From positions 1 through 10,355 of the forward strand of contig WFMU01000438.1 of NCBI GenBank assembly GCA_015488935.1: a stretch of DNA of 10,355 bases, in the 5' to 3' direction. Source of the stretch: Flavobacteriaceae bacterium. GTDB lineage: Bacteria > Bacteroidota > Bacteroidia > Flavobacteriales > Flavobacteriaceae. Positions 1-7,191 of the stretch are shown piece after piece. Numbering within the stretch: the first letter of the stretch is position 1; each line of letters begins with the position of its first letter. The notes beneath the pieces are model-generated. The model was not told where the DNA came from. It was given only the letters and a program-made list of their open reading frames with translations, and made no database searches. A program made the translations under genes and the position numbers.

Positions 1-261
1 CATAATAGACATGGAAAATCTAGTTTACGTACGTTAAGTATTCAAGAAAATAAAACAAATAAAGTATTGCAAATAGGTGACGGTGTTAAGCTTCGCAAAG
101 ATAAAAAATACTCTGCTATTTTAAAATTAAAATGTGATACTACCAATATTAAAAAATACTTAACATGGTCACAACTTAAAAATATAGAAGAAAACAACTA
201 CAGACTTTTTCATGGCACAATTGTTTCAGAAAATAGTGTGCCAATTGAATTTGTAGGTTAG
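1..261 (+). CDS. 3' end of an unrecognised protein-coding gene (partial)
   Basis: An open frame runs from the first base of the window to a TAG stop at 259-261, so at least 86 codons of a gene that begins upstream are present. A TTG at 67 could be read as a start, but the frame stays open to the left edge, so that is more likely an internal leucine codon. The visible part is lysine- and asparagine-rich and soluble-looking, with no membrane segment. It includes GDGVKLRKDKKYSAILKLK, then LTWSQLKNIEENNYRLFHG, and ends PIEFVG. I do not recognise the family and assign no function. The gene converges on porX, with 45 nt between the two stop codons. Confidence 0.6.
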   Translation, partial: HNRHGKSSLRTLSIQENKTNKVLQIGDGVKLRKDKKYSAILKLKCDTTNIKKYLTWSQLKNIEENNYRLFHGTIVSENSVPIEFVG

Positions 262-306
262 TATGTTTCTACTTGTCAATTTGGAAATAAAACTAGATGT
301 AAAAGG

Positions 307-1857
307 TTAAACCTTTGGTGCATAAATAACACAAGGAATAATCATTTCCTCTAAAGAAATACCACCATGTTGGTAGGTGTTTTTATAATATTTTACATAG
401 TGATTGTAATTATTAGGATATGCAAAAAACAAATCCTCTTTTGCAAAAATAAAAGAACTTGTCATGTAACCAGATGGTAACCCAACAGCAGCTGGATTTT
501 TAATAGCCAAGACATCTTTTTCTTCATACGTTAAACTACGACCTGTTTTGTAGCGTAGATTGGCAGAAATATTCTTTTCGCCAATAACTTTAGTAGGTTT
601 ATTGGTATTAATAGTGCCGTGATCGGTAGTAATAATTAATTTTAAACCCATTTGTTGTGCTTTCTGAATCATTTCCAATAAAGGCGAATTATTAAACCAA
701 CTAAGCGTTAAAGAACGATATGCCTTATCATCTTTGGCAAGTTCCTTAATCATGTCCATTTCGGTACGAGAATGCGAAAGCATATCCACAAAATTATATA
801 CAATAACCGTTAAGTCATTATCTTTAATTTTAGAAAAATTAGAAGCCAAATCGTTTCCTTTTACAAGAGAAGTAATTTTGTAATACTCGTGTTTAATATC
901 TAAACGAAGTCGTTTTAGTTGCGCTTCTAAAAATTTATTTTCAAACAAGTTTTTACCACCCTCGTCCGTATCATTACGCCAATATTCTGGGTGTTTCTTT
1001 TCCATTTCGGCAGGAGTTAAGCCAGAAAAAATAGCATTACGAGCATATTGTGTAGCCGTTGGCAGAATACTATAAAAAGCAATTTCTTCTGTTTTTTTAT
1101 AATAGTTATTAATCACAGGTTCTATAACACGTAATTGGTCGTAACGTAAATTGTCAATAACAATTAATACGGTACCTTGTTTGCTGTTAATTTCTGGGCG
1201 AATAATCTTATTAAAAAGATGATGTGAAAGAATTGGTTTATCTGCATTTACATCGAACCAATCTTCGTAATTTTTTTTAATGAATTTAAAAAATAAGGTG
1301 TTTGCTTCCGTTTTTTGCGCTTCTAAAATTTCAATCATTCCAGAATCTGCAATCGATTCTAGTTGAATTTCCCAATGCACTAATTTTTTATACAGTTCCA
1401 CCCAATCTTCATAACTATTAACCATGGCTAAATCCATCGATATTTTACGAAACTCTTGTTGGTAGCTAGAAGTAGTTTTTTGAGAAACCAATCTAGAATG
1501 ATCTAAATTCTTCTTTAAACTCAATAAAATCTGATTTGGATTAACAGGTTTAATCAAGTAATCGGAAATTTTAGAGCCAATAGCTTCTTCCATAATATAT
1601 TCCTCTTCACTTTTAGTAATCATTACTACAGGTAAGTTATGGCGAATCTCTTTAATTTGTGCTAGTGTTTCGATACCAGTAAGTCCAGGCATATTTTCAT
1701 CTAAAAAAACAATATCAATTTGTCTTTCATCTGCAATAATATCAATAGCATCTGCACCATTAGTAGCTGTAATTACCTCATATCCTTTTTTCTCTAAAAA
1801 TAAGATATGAGGTTTTAATAAATCAATTTCGTCATCTACCCAAAGTATATTTATCAT
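307..1857 (-). CDS. porX: PorX-type response regulator with PglZ-like phosphatase-fold effector domain (type IX secretion regulator)
   Basis: A 516-residue two-part protein, the usual PorX size. Residues 1-115 form a CheY-like receiver: acidic pocket D8-D9-E10, phospho-acceptor D53 in FLDENMPG, switch T81 and K103 in the IKP motif. After a helical linker (about 116-220), residues 225-516 form an alkaline-phosphatase-superfamily PglZ domain. Likely metal and catalytic residues are D235 (VIDNLRYD), T269 (PTATQYARN), D358 and H362 (VDMLSHSR), D412-H413 (TTDHGT) and H497 (QHGG). In the PorX family this cytoplasmic protein acts with the sensor PorY and the sigma factor SigP to control type IX secretion genes, and the PglZ domain cleaves nucleotide substrates; this is family knowledge. 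All key residues look intact. It is transcribed divergently from the HD gene and the lpx cluster. The start is the ATG at 1855-1857, which gives the expected receiver N-terminus MINILWVDDE. Confidence 0.93.
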   Translation of the reverse strand: MINILWVDDEIDLLKPHILFLEKKGYEVITATNGADAIDIIADERQIDIVFLDENMPGLTGIETLAQIKEIRHNLPVVMITKSEEEYIMEEAIGSKISDYLIKPVNPNQILLSLKKNLDHSRLVSQKTTSSYQQEFRKISMDLAMVNSYEDWVELYKKLVHWEIQLESIADSGMIEILEAQKTEANTLFFKFIKKNYEDWFDVNADKPILSHHLFNKIIRPEINSKQGTVLIVIDNLRYDQLRVIEPVINNYYKKTEEIAFYSILPTATQYARNAIFSGLTPAEMEKKHPEYWRNDTDEGGKNLFENKFLEAQLKRLRLDIKHEYYKITSLVKGNDLASNFSKIKDNDLTVIVYNFVDMLSHSRTEMDMIKELAKDDKAYRSLTLSWFNNSPLLEMIQKAQQMGLKLIITTDHGTINTNKPTKVIGEKNISANLRYKTGRSLTYEEKDVLAIKNPAAVGLPSGYMTSSFIFAKEDLFFAYPNNYNHYVKYYKNTYQHGGISLEEMIIPCVIYAPKV

Positions 1858-1879
1858 ATATGTATTTTTTTATTTGTTT

Positions 1880-1910
1880 AAAAACTATTTGTATGTGTTT
1901 ATAATTCAAA
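1880..1910 (-). promoter_or_regulatory. Possible porX promoter
   Basis: On the minus strand TTTG (1910 to 1907) is followed after 19 nt by TAGTTTTT (1887 to 1880). This matches the Bacteroidota layout of a -33 TTTG and a -7 TAnnTTTG, except that the last base of the -7 box is T instead of G. It would start transcription roughly 15-20 nt before the porX ATG. The -33 element touches the edge of the heptad repeat array. The match is imperfect and the region is AT-rich, so this is tentative. Confidence 0.3.
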
Positions 1911-1970
1911 ACCCAGAACCCAAAACTCAAAATCCAGAACCCAAAACTCAAAATCCAAAACTCAAAACTC
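1908..1970. repeat. Tandem 7-bp repeat array (nine units, consensus ARAAYYC)
   Basis: Nine consecutive heptamers lie in perfect register. In order they are AAAACCC, AGAACCC, AAAACTC, AAAATCC, AGAACCC, AAAACTC, AAAATCC, AAAACTC and AAAACTC, followed by a decayed AAAATTA. The three-unit block AGAACCC / AAAACTC / AAAATCC occurs twice without a mismatch (1915-1935 and 1936-1956), so a 21-bp period sits on top of the 7-bp one. The array fills the middle of the porX/HD-gene intergenic region. The layout resembles the short heptanucleotide tandem repeats known from cyanobacterial genomes; kinship is not claimed. The unit has no dyad symmetry and cannot form a stable hairpin. Confidence 0.9.
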
Positions 1971-1992
1971 AAAATTAAAAAAAACAATTCCT

Positions 1993-2000
1993 TACCTTTG
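1993..2000 (+). promoter_or_regulatory. Bacteroidota -7 promoter box for the HD-domain gene
   Basis: TACCTTTG is a perfect match to the TAnnTTTG -7 element of the Bacteroidota primary sigma factor. It ends only 4 nt before the ATG at 2005. Since transcription normally starts a few bases after this box, the mRNA should begin at or within a few bases of the start codon. No TTG-type -33 element is present at the expected distance; that position falls at the end of the heptad array. Confidence 0.6.
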
Positions 2001-2004
2001 TCAA

Positions 2005-3216
2005 ATGAATAAGCTCAAAATTATAAACGACCCAATTTACGGATTTATTACAATACCAAGCGAATTAATTTTCGATATTATAGAACACCGTTATTTTCAG
2101 CGACTTCGAAGAGTTTCTCAGATGGGCATGTCGTATATGGTATATCCAGGTGCACATCATACCAGATTTCAACATGCTATTGGTTGTATACATTTAATGC
2201 AAAAAGCAGTACATGTATTGCGATTTAAAGGCGTGGAGATATCTAATGCAGAAGAAGAAGCACTGCAAGTAGCTATTTTATTGCATGATATTGGACATGG
2301 AGCATTTTCGCATGCATTAGAACACAGTATTGTAAATAAAATATCGCACGAAGAGATTTCTTTAAAATTTATGGAAGAATTAAATATAGAATTTAAAGGG
2401 AAACTAACTCTTGCAATTAAAATATTTAAAGGAAAACACATTCGTAAATTTTTAAATCAATTAATATCTAGTCAATTAGATATCGATCGACTAGATTATT
2501 TACGAAGAGATAGTTTTTATACAGGAGTTGCAGAAGGAAATGTAAATGCAGAACGATTAATTACTATGCTAAATGTAAAAGAAGAAGAGTTGGTAGTAGA
2601 AGAAAAAGGAATCTATTCGGTAGAAAAATTTATTATTGCAAGACGATTAATGTATTGGCAAGTATATTTACACAAAACAGGATTGGTAGCAGAAAATATC
2701 TTAGTAAAAGTTTTGCAACGAGCAAAAGAACTGGCAGAAAAAGGAGAAAAGCTAGAAGCGAGTAAAGCATTACAATTTTTCTTATACCATAAAATAGAAA
2801 AAAAGAGTTTTGATAAAACAGTATTAGAAACATTTTCGCAATTAGACGATTATGATATTATAGCAGCCGTAAAAGCATGGCAAAACCATACCGATGTAAT
2901 TTTATCTACATTGAGTAAGGCAATAATTCAACGAAAGTTACCAAAAATTAGATTAAAAAATTATCCAATTGAAAAAGAAGAAGTTCGTAGAATAAAAAAA
3001 GAAATTCAAGCTAAATATAAGATTTCAGAAACCGAATTATCCTATTTTGTTATGGAAGGAACGGTTTCTAATCATGCATATTCTGTGAAACAAAGTCCGA
3101 TACACATCTTGTTTAAAAATGGAAAATTAAAAGATATTGTGGCAGCATCCGACCATTTAAATTTACAAGCACTAACAAAGCCAGTGGTAAAATATTACAT
3201 CTCATATCCAAAGTAA
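2005..3216 (+). CDS. HD-domain phosphohydrolase, SAMHD1/YwfO-like (probable dNTP triphosphohydrolase)
   Basis: A 403-residue cytoplasmic protein with a complete metal-binding HD signature. R54 and H57 lie in TRFQH, H94-D95 in LLHDIGHGAFSH, and D161 in SSQLDIDRLDYLRRD. Y165 and D169 of that last motif match residues that contact the nucleotide in SAMHD1. These place it in the SAMHD1/YwfO branch, whose studied members hydrolyse dNTPs to deoxynucleoside plus triphosphate; activity here is inferred. The C-terminal 200 residues follow the family pattern (YWQVYLHKTGLVAENILVKVL) with a positively charged tail that could serve for assembly or effector binding. The ATG at 2005 gives the family N-terminus (NDPIYGFITIP), and the next Met is residue 40, so this start is firm. 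It lies 58 nt upstream of lpxD. I see no mechanistic link between the two. Confidence 0.9.
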   Translation: MNKLKIINDPIYGFITIPSELIFDIIEHRYFQRLRRVSQMGMSYMVYPGAHHTRFQHAIGCIHLMQKAVHVLRFKGVEISNAEEEALQVAILLHDIGHGAFSHALEHSIVNKISHEEISLKFMEELNIEFKGKLTLAIKIFKGKHIRKFLNQLISSQLDIDRLDYLRRDSFYTGVAEGNVNAERLITMLNVKEEELVVEEKGIYSVEKFIIARRLMYWQVYLHKTGLVAENILVKVLQRAKELAEKGEKLEASKALQFFLYHKIEKKSFDKTVLETFSQLDDYDIIAAVKAWQNHTDVILSTLSKAIIQRKLPKIRLKNYPIEKEEVRRIKKEIQAKYKISETELSYFVMEGTVSNHAYSVKQSPIHILFKNGKLKDIVAASDHLNLQALTKPVVKYYISYPK

Positions 3217-3260
3217 AAATTAAACTTTCAATTTAATCTTTTAATACGTTACTTTTTTCT

Positions 3261-3268
3261 TATTTTTG
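3261..3268 (+). promoter_or_regulatory. Bacteroidota -7 promoter box for lpxD
   Basis: TATTTTTG matches TAnnTTTG exactly and is followed by CA, a common Flavobacteria context. It ends 6 nt before the preferred lpxD ATG at 3275, so the transcript would be leaderless or nearly so. A convincing -33 TTG is not visible; only CTTTT occurs near 3238. The box is also what rules out the TTG at 3266 as the start codon, because that TTG overlaps it. Confidence 0.5.
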
Positions 3269-3274
3269 CAGACA

Positions 3275-4297
3275 ATGAAATTTACAGCCAGTCAAATAGC
3301 AGAAGTTTTAGATGGAGTAGTCTATGGAGATACAGAAGTAGAAGTATCAAAACTCGCAAAAATAGAAGAGGGAGAAAAAGGGTCATTGACATTTTTATCT
3401 AACCCAAAATACACTAATTTTTTATATACTACAAAATCCTCAATAGCAATAGTTAACGAAGATTTTGAGCCAACAAAAAAGATTAGTTTAACACTGATAA
3501 AAGTAAAAGATGCAGGAAAAGCATTTTCTAAATTACTAGCCTATTACAATCAAGTAAAATTACATAAAGAAGGTATAGAAACACCAAGTTATATTAGTAA
3601 AACAGCAAAATTAGGAAAAGATGTTTATATTGGTGCATTTGCATATATTGGAAATAATGTTGTTTTAGGAGATAATGTAAAGATTTATCCAAATGTATAT
3701 GTAGGAGATAATACAACCATAGGAGATAATACCACATTGTTTTCAGGAGTAAAAATATATTCAGAAATTGTTATAGGAAAAAATTGTAATATAAATTCGG
3801 GAGCCGTAATTGGTTGTGATGGATTTGGATTTTTGCCAGATGAGCACGGCGTATTTTCTGCAATACCACAAATAGGAAATGTTATTATTGAAGATAATGT
3901 TGATATTGGAGCAGCTACAACCATAGATAGAGCAACTTTAGGTGCTACAATAATTAGAAAAGGTGTAAAACTAGATAATCAAATTCAAGTAGCACATAAT
4001 GTAGAAATAGGAAAAAATACCGTTATTGCAGCACAAACAGGAATTGCAGGTTCAACAAAAATAGGAGAGCAATGTATGATAGGAGGGCAAGTAGCTATTG
4101 TAGGACATATTACTGTAGGTAACCATGTAAAAGTACAAGCTTTATCTGGAGTGGCACGAAGTTTAAAAGACAATGCTGTAGTACAAGGAAGTAGAGCCTT
4201 TAATTACAGCGATTGGAATCGCTCTTACGTCCACTTTAAAAATTTAGGGAAATTAGTAGCAAGAGTAAGCGAACTAGAAAAAAAACTAAAAAAGTAA
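3275..4297 (+). CDS. lpxD: LpxD, UDP-3-O-(3-hydroxyacyl)glucosamine N-acyltransferase
   Basis: Third enzyme of lipid A synthesis: transfers a 3-hydroxyacyl chain from ACP to the 2-amine of UDP-3-O-acyl-glucosamine, in the cytoplasm, probably as a trimer. The 340 residues comprise a uridine-binding N-terminal domain (1-100) with F40, N43 and Y46 in FLSNPKY, a hexapeptide-repeat left-handed beta helix (about 105-300), and a charged helical tail (VARVSELEKKLKK). The catalytic His is H241 (QVAHNV, like H239 in E. coli) and the second conserved His is H278 (IVGHIT, like H276), with the same 37-residue spacing. GCDGFGF (180-186) is the expected substrate-loop motif. I chose ATG 3275 (MKFTASQIAE) over an in-frame TTG at 3266, since that lies in the promoter box. 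It is 31 nt upstream of lpxC-fabZ. Confidence 0.95.
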   Translation: MKFTASQIAEVLDGVVYGDTEVEVSKLAKIEEGEKGSLTFLSNPKYTNFLYTTKSSIAIVNEDFEPTKKISLTLIKVKDAGKAFSKLLAYYNQVKLHKEGIETPSYISKTAKLGKDVYIGAFAYIGNNVVLGDNVKIYPNVYVGDNTTIGDNTTLFSGVKIYSEIVIGKNCNINSGAVIGCDGFGFLPDEHGVFSAIPQIGNVIIEDNVDIGAATTIDRATLGATIIRKGVKLDNQIQVAHNVEIGKNTVIAAQTGIAGSTKIGEQCMIGGQVAIVGHITVGNHVKVQALSGVARSLKDNAVVQGSRAFNYSDWNRSYVHFKNLGKLVARVSELEKKLKK

Positions 4298-4328
4298 ATT
4301 AAAATAATTACTAGTAACTAAAAGGTAT

Positions 4329-5732
4329 ATGGAAGTTAAAAAACAAAAAACCATACAAAAAGAAGTCTCACTCGAAGGCGTAGGATTACATACTGGAAAC
4401 AAAGTTTCGTTAAAGTTTAAACCAGCTCCAGTAAATACAGGCTTTATATTTGTTAGAGTAGATATAGAAGGAACTCCTACAGTAGAAGCTTTAGCACAAT
4501 ATGTTACCGCAACAGAAAGAGGTACAAATTTAGAAAAAAATGGTGTGGTAATTAATACCTCAGAACATGTTTTAGCTGCCGCAGTAGGTTTAGATTTAGA
4601 CAATTTAATAATTGAGATAAATGCACCAGAACCACCAATAATGGACGGCTCTTCTAAATATTTTGTAGAAGCACTAGAAAAAGCAGAAATCGTAGAGCAA
4701 GATGCAGTAATAGAAGAATATGTAGTAACAGAAAATATCTCTTTTGTAGATGAAGAAACAGGAAGCGAGATAATGTTAATGCCTTGCGAAGAATTTCGTA
4801 TCACAACCATGGTAGATTTTGGAACAAATATACTAGGAACACAAAATGCAACTCTAGATAAAATTGCAGACTTTAAAACAGAAATAGCAAGAGCAAGAAC
4901 TTTTAGTTTCTTACACGAAATAGAAATGCTCTTAGACAATAACCTAATAAAAGGAGGCGATTTAAACAATGCCATTGTTTATGTAGATAACGAATTATCT
5001 GAAGAAACAATGGATAAGCTAAAAAAAGCATTTAAAAAAGAATATTTAAATGTAAAACCAAACGGAATTTTAGATAACCTAACCCTACATTGGCCAAACG
5101 AAGCAGCAAGACACAAACTGCTAGATGTTATTGGAGATTTAGCACTAGTAGGAACACGAATTAGAGGAAAAGTAATTGCAAACAAACCAGGACATAAAGT
5201 AAATACAAGCTTTGCAAAAAAATTAGCAAAAAAAATAAAACAAGAAAAACGTAATTACGTTCCAAAAATAGATTTGAATGCACCACCATTAATGGACATT
5301 CATAAAATAATGGATATATTACCTCATAGACCTCCATTTTTACTCATAGACCGTATCGTAGAATTATCCGATACACACGTAATAGGTGTAAAAAATGTAA
5401 CCATGAATGAACCGTTTTTTGTAGGACATTTTCCAGGAGCACCAGTAATGCCAGGCGTATTGCAAATCGAAGCAATGGCACAATGTGGTGGAATATTGGT
5501 GCTAAGTACTGTGCCAGATCCAGAAAATTACTTGACTTATTTTATGAAAATGGATAACGTAAAGTTTAAGCAAAAAGTATTGCCAGGAGATACCTTAATA
5601 TTTAAAGCAGACCTAATAACACCAATCCGTAGAGGAATTTGTCACATGCAAGCTTATGGATACGCAAATAATAAATTGGTAGTAGAAGCACAATTAATGG
5701 CACAAATAGTAAGAAAACCAGAAAAGAAATAA
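4329..5732 (+). CDS. lpxC-fabZ: LpxC-FabZ fusion: UDP-3-O-acyl-GlcNAc deacetylase joined to 3-hydroxyacyl-ACP dehydratase
   Basis: A 467-residue bifunctional protein, a fusion typical of Bacteroidota. Residues 1-305 are LpxC, the zinc deacetylase that commits to lipid A. General base E79 and zinc ligand H80 lie in NTSEH, zinc ligands H262 and D266 in RHKLLD, and catalytic H289 in NKPGHKVN; IMDGSS and the FKTEIARARTF loop are also present. Residues 202-258 hold an insertion relative to the E. coli enzyme. Residues 320-467 are FabZ, with HRPPFLLIDR (333-342), catalytic H367 in FVGHFPGAPVMPG, and E381 fourteen residues on as expected. The linker (about 300-318) is lysine-rich. Joining the two activities puts lipid A commitment and fatty-acid dehydration, which compete for 3-hydroxyacyl-ACP, in one polypeptide at fixed stoichiometry. 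Both active sites look complete. No SD sequence; ATG at 4329. Confidence 0.97.
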   Translation: MEVKKQKTIQKEVSLEGVGLHTGNKVSLKFKPAPVNTGFIFVRVDIEGTPTVEALAQYVTATERGTNLEKNGVVINTSEHVLAAAVGLDLDNLIIEINAPEPPIMDGSSKYFVEALEKAEIVEQDAVIEEYVVTENISFVDEETGSEIMLMPCEEFRITTMVDFGTNILGTQNATLDKIADFKTEIARARTFSFLHEIEMLLDNNLIKGGDLNNAIVYVDNELSEETMDKLKKAFKKEYLNVKPNGILDNLTLHWPNEAARHKLLDVIGDLALVGTRIRGKVIANKPGHKVNTSFAKKLAKKIKQEKRNYVPKIDLNAPPLMDIHKIMDILPHRPPFLLIDRIVELSDTHVIGVKNVTMNEPFFVGHFPGAPVMPGVLQIEAMAQCGGILVLSTVPDPENYLTYFMKMDNVKFKQKVLPGDTLIFKADLITPIRRGICHMQAYGYANNKLVVEAQLMAQIVRKPEKK

Positions 5733-5734
5733 CT

Positions 5735-5758
5735 TTTTTGATAGTAGTAAATCAAAAA
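5735..5758 (+). other. Small AT-rich hairpin in the lpxC-fabZ/lpxA gap
   Basis: TTTTTGAT (5735-5742) and ATCAAAAA (5751-5758) are perfect 8-bp inverted repeats with an 8-nt loop. They begin 2 nt after the lpxC-fabZ stop. The stem is weak (one G-C pair) and is not followed by a T-run, so it is probably not a terminator. It could be a minor mRNA-processing or attenuation element, or chance in AT-rich DNA. Confidence 0.25.
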
Positions 5759-5776
5759 TGTAAATCGTAAATTAAA

Positions 5777-6562
5777 ATGAATCAACCATTAGCATATATA
5801 CATCCAGGAGCAAATATTGCACGGAATGTAGTAGTAGAACCATTTACAACCATACATAACAATGTTACCATTGGTTCTGGTACATGGATAGGGTCAAACG
5901 TAACCATTATGGAAGGAGCAGTAATTGGAGAAAATTGTAGAATTTTTCCAGGAGCAGTAATTTCGGCAATACCACAAGACCTTAAATACCAAGGAGAAGA
6001 TTCACAAGTAGTCATAGGAAACAATGTAACCATACGAGAATGCGTAACCATAAATAGAGGAACCAAAGCCTATGGTAAAACCGAGATAGGTGACGATTGT
6101 TTAATTATGGCAACAGCACATATTGCACACGATTGTATTATTAAAAATAATGCAATTATAGTAAATGGTGTGTTATTAGCAGGACATGTAACCGTTGGTG
6201 AATACGCAATAATTGGCGGTTCGGCAGGAATACACCAATTTATACATATTGGAGCACACGCAATGATATCTGGAGGCTCTCTTGTAAGAAAAGACGTACC
6301 ACCATTTACCAAAGCCGCAAAAGAACCATTATCTTATATCGGAATAAATTCCATTGGATTACGTAGAAGAGGATTTGCCTCTGAAAAAATCCACGAAATA
6401 CAAGATATATATCGAATACTATATCAAAAAAATAATAATACTACACAAGCAGTAGGTATTATAGAAGCAGAAAAAGAAGCAACTCCAGAAAGAGATTTAA
6501 TACTAGAATTTATTAGAAACTCACAAAGAGGAATAATGAAAGGATATTCCAGCGGTATATAA
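5777..6562 (+). CDS. lpxA: LpxA, acyl-ACP:UDP-N-acetylglucosamine O-acyltransferase
   Basis: First lipid A enzyme: transfers a 3-hydroxyacyl chain from ACP to the 3-OH of UDP-GlcNAc, cytoplasmic trimer. The 261 residues are close to the 262 of E. coli. Hexapeptide repeats (about 5-185) form the beta helix and a helical C-terminal domain follows. Aligned with a constant offset of 7 from E. coli are H115 (H122), catalytic H118 (H125) in AHIAHDC, H137 (H144) in LAGHV, H153 (H160) in IHQF and R197 (R204) in GLRRRGF. The chain-length residue corresponding to E. coli G173 is G166, so the acyl pocket is not blocked by a bulky side chain and long 3-hydroxy chains should fit. IPQDLKYQGE is the substrate loop. 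It lies 44 nt after lpxC-fabZ and 36 nt before efp. Start ATG 5777, no SD. Confidence 0.96.
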   Translation: MNQPLAYIHPGANIARNVVVEPFTTIHNNVTIGSGTWIGSNVTIMEGAVIGENCRIFPGAVISAIPQDLKYQGEDSQVVIGNNVTIRECVTINRGTKAYGKTEIGDDCLIMATAHIAHDCIIKNNAIIVNGVLLAGHVTVGEYAIIGGSAGIHQFIHIGAHAMISGGSLVRKDVPPFTKAAKEPLSYIGINSIGLRRRGFASEKIHEIQDIYRILYQKNNNTTQAVGIIEAEKEATPERDLILEFIRNSQRGIMKGYSSGI

Positions 6563-6598
6563 ACAAAAGAGAAATAACATAACGATAAAAAATAATAA

Positions 6599-7165
6599 AT
6601 GGCAACAACATCAGATATAAAAAAAGGATTGTGCATCATATTTAATAACGATACCTATAAAATTGTAGAATTTCAACATGTAAAACCAGGGAAAGGACCA
6701 GCATTTGTAAGAACAAAATTAAAAAGTTTAACTTCAGGAAAAGTAGTAGATAACACCTTTTCGGCAGGACATAAAATAGAAGAAGTACGTGTAGAAACAC
6801 GTAAATACCAATATTTATATCCAGAAGGAGATATGTATCACTTTATGAATATAGTAGATTATAATCAAATAACACTACCAAAAGAAACCATAGATGCCGT
6901 TGAATTACTAAAAGAAGGAGAAACAGTAACTGTAATAGTAAGAGCATCAGACGAAGTACCATTAGCAGTAGATATGCCATCAAGTGTTGTCTTAGAAGTA
7001 ACACACACAGAGCCAGGTGTAAAAGGAAATACAGCAACCAATGCAACCAAACCTGCAACCGTAGAAACTGGAGCAAAAGTAAATGTACCACTATTTATTA
7101 ACGAAGGAGATCTAATAAAAATAGAAACCGAAAAAGGTGCTTATATGGAACGTGTAAAAGCGTAA
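6599..7165 (+). CDS. efp: Elongation factor P
   Basis: A 188-residue protein, the same length as E. coli EF-P. It binds the ribosome between the P and E sites and relieves stalling at consecutive prolines. Three domains in order: a KOW-like N-terminal domain (1-64), an OB domain (about 67-128) and a C-terminal OB domain (130-188) with the signature VPLFINEGDLIKIETEKG. The loop KPGKGPAF carries K32, equivalent to the E. coli lysine (K34) that is beta-lysylated. Whether it is modified here cannot be seen, as no modifying enzyme is encoded in the window. Its position between lpxA and a lipoprotein gene suggests co-transcription with the lipid A genes. Start ATG 6599, 36 nt after lpxA. Confidence 0.96.
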   Translation: MATTSDIKKGLCIIFNNDTYKIVEFQHVKPGKGPAFVRTKLKSLTSGKVVDNTFSAGHKIEEVRVETRKYQYLYPEGDMYHFMNIVDYNQITLPKETIDAVELLKEGETVTVIVRASDEVPLAVDMPSSVVLEVTHTEPGVKGNTATNATKPATVETGAKVNVPLFINEGDLIKIETEKGAYMERVKA

Positions 7166-7191
7166 AATAATGCAGAATACATGTTTGCAAT

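Noticed and set aside
67..69. TTG as the start of the first gene
   Set aside because: The frame is open from the window edge through this codon, so it is more likely an internal leucine codon.
302..316. AAAGGTT-A-AACCTTT palindrome over the porX stop codon as a terminator
   Set aside because: The palindrome has a 1-nt centre, so it forms a usable stem of only about 5 bp, and no T-run follows immediately on either side.
1908..1970. Heptad array as a CRISPR
   Set aside because: The units are 7 bp with no spacers, and there are no cas genes nearby.
2005..3216. The HD-domain gene as an anti-phage dNTP-depletion defence gene
   Set aside because: The fold fits dNTP hydrolysis, but its neighbours are housekeeping lipid A genes and there is no defence partner.
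3266..3274. TTG at 3266 as an alternative lpxD start (three extra residues)
   Set aside because: The codon lies within the TATTTTTG promoter box, and ATG 3275 gives the usual MKFTA-type N-terminus.
4286..4975. A long open frame (229 codons) on the minus strand opposite lpxC
   Set aside because: It lies entirely opposite a strongly conserved gene. Its serine/isoleucine-rich product has no domain character and arises from the codon bias of the plus-strand gene.
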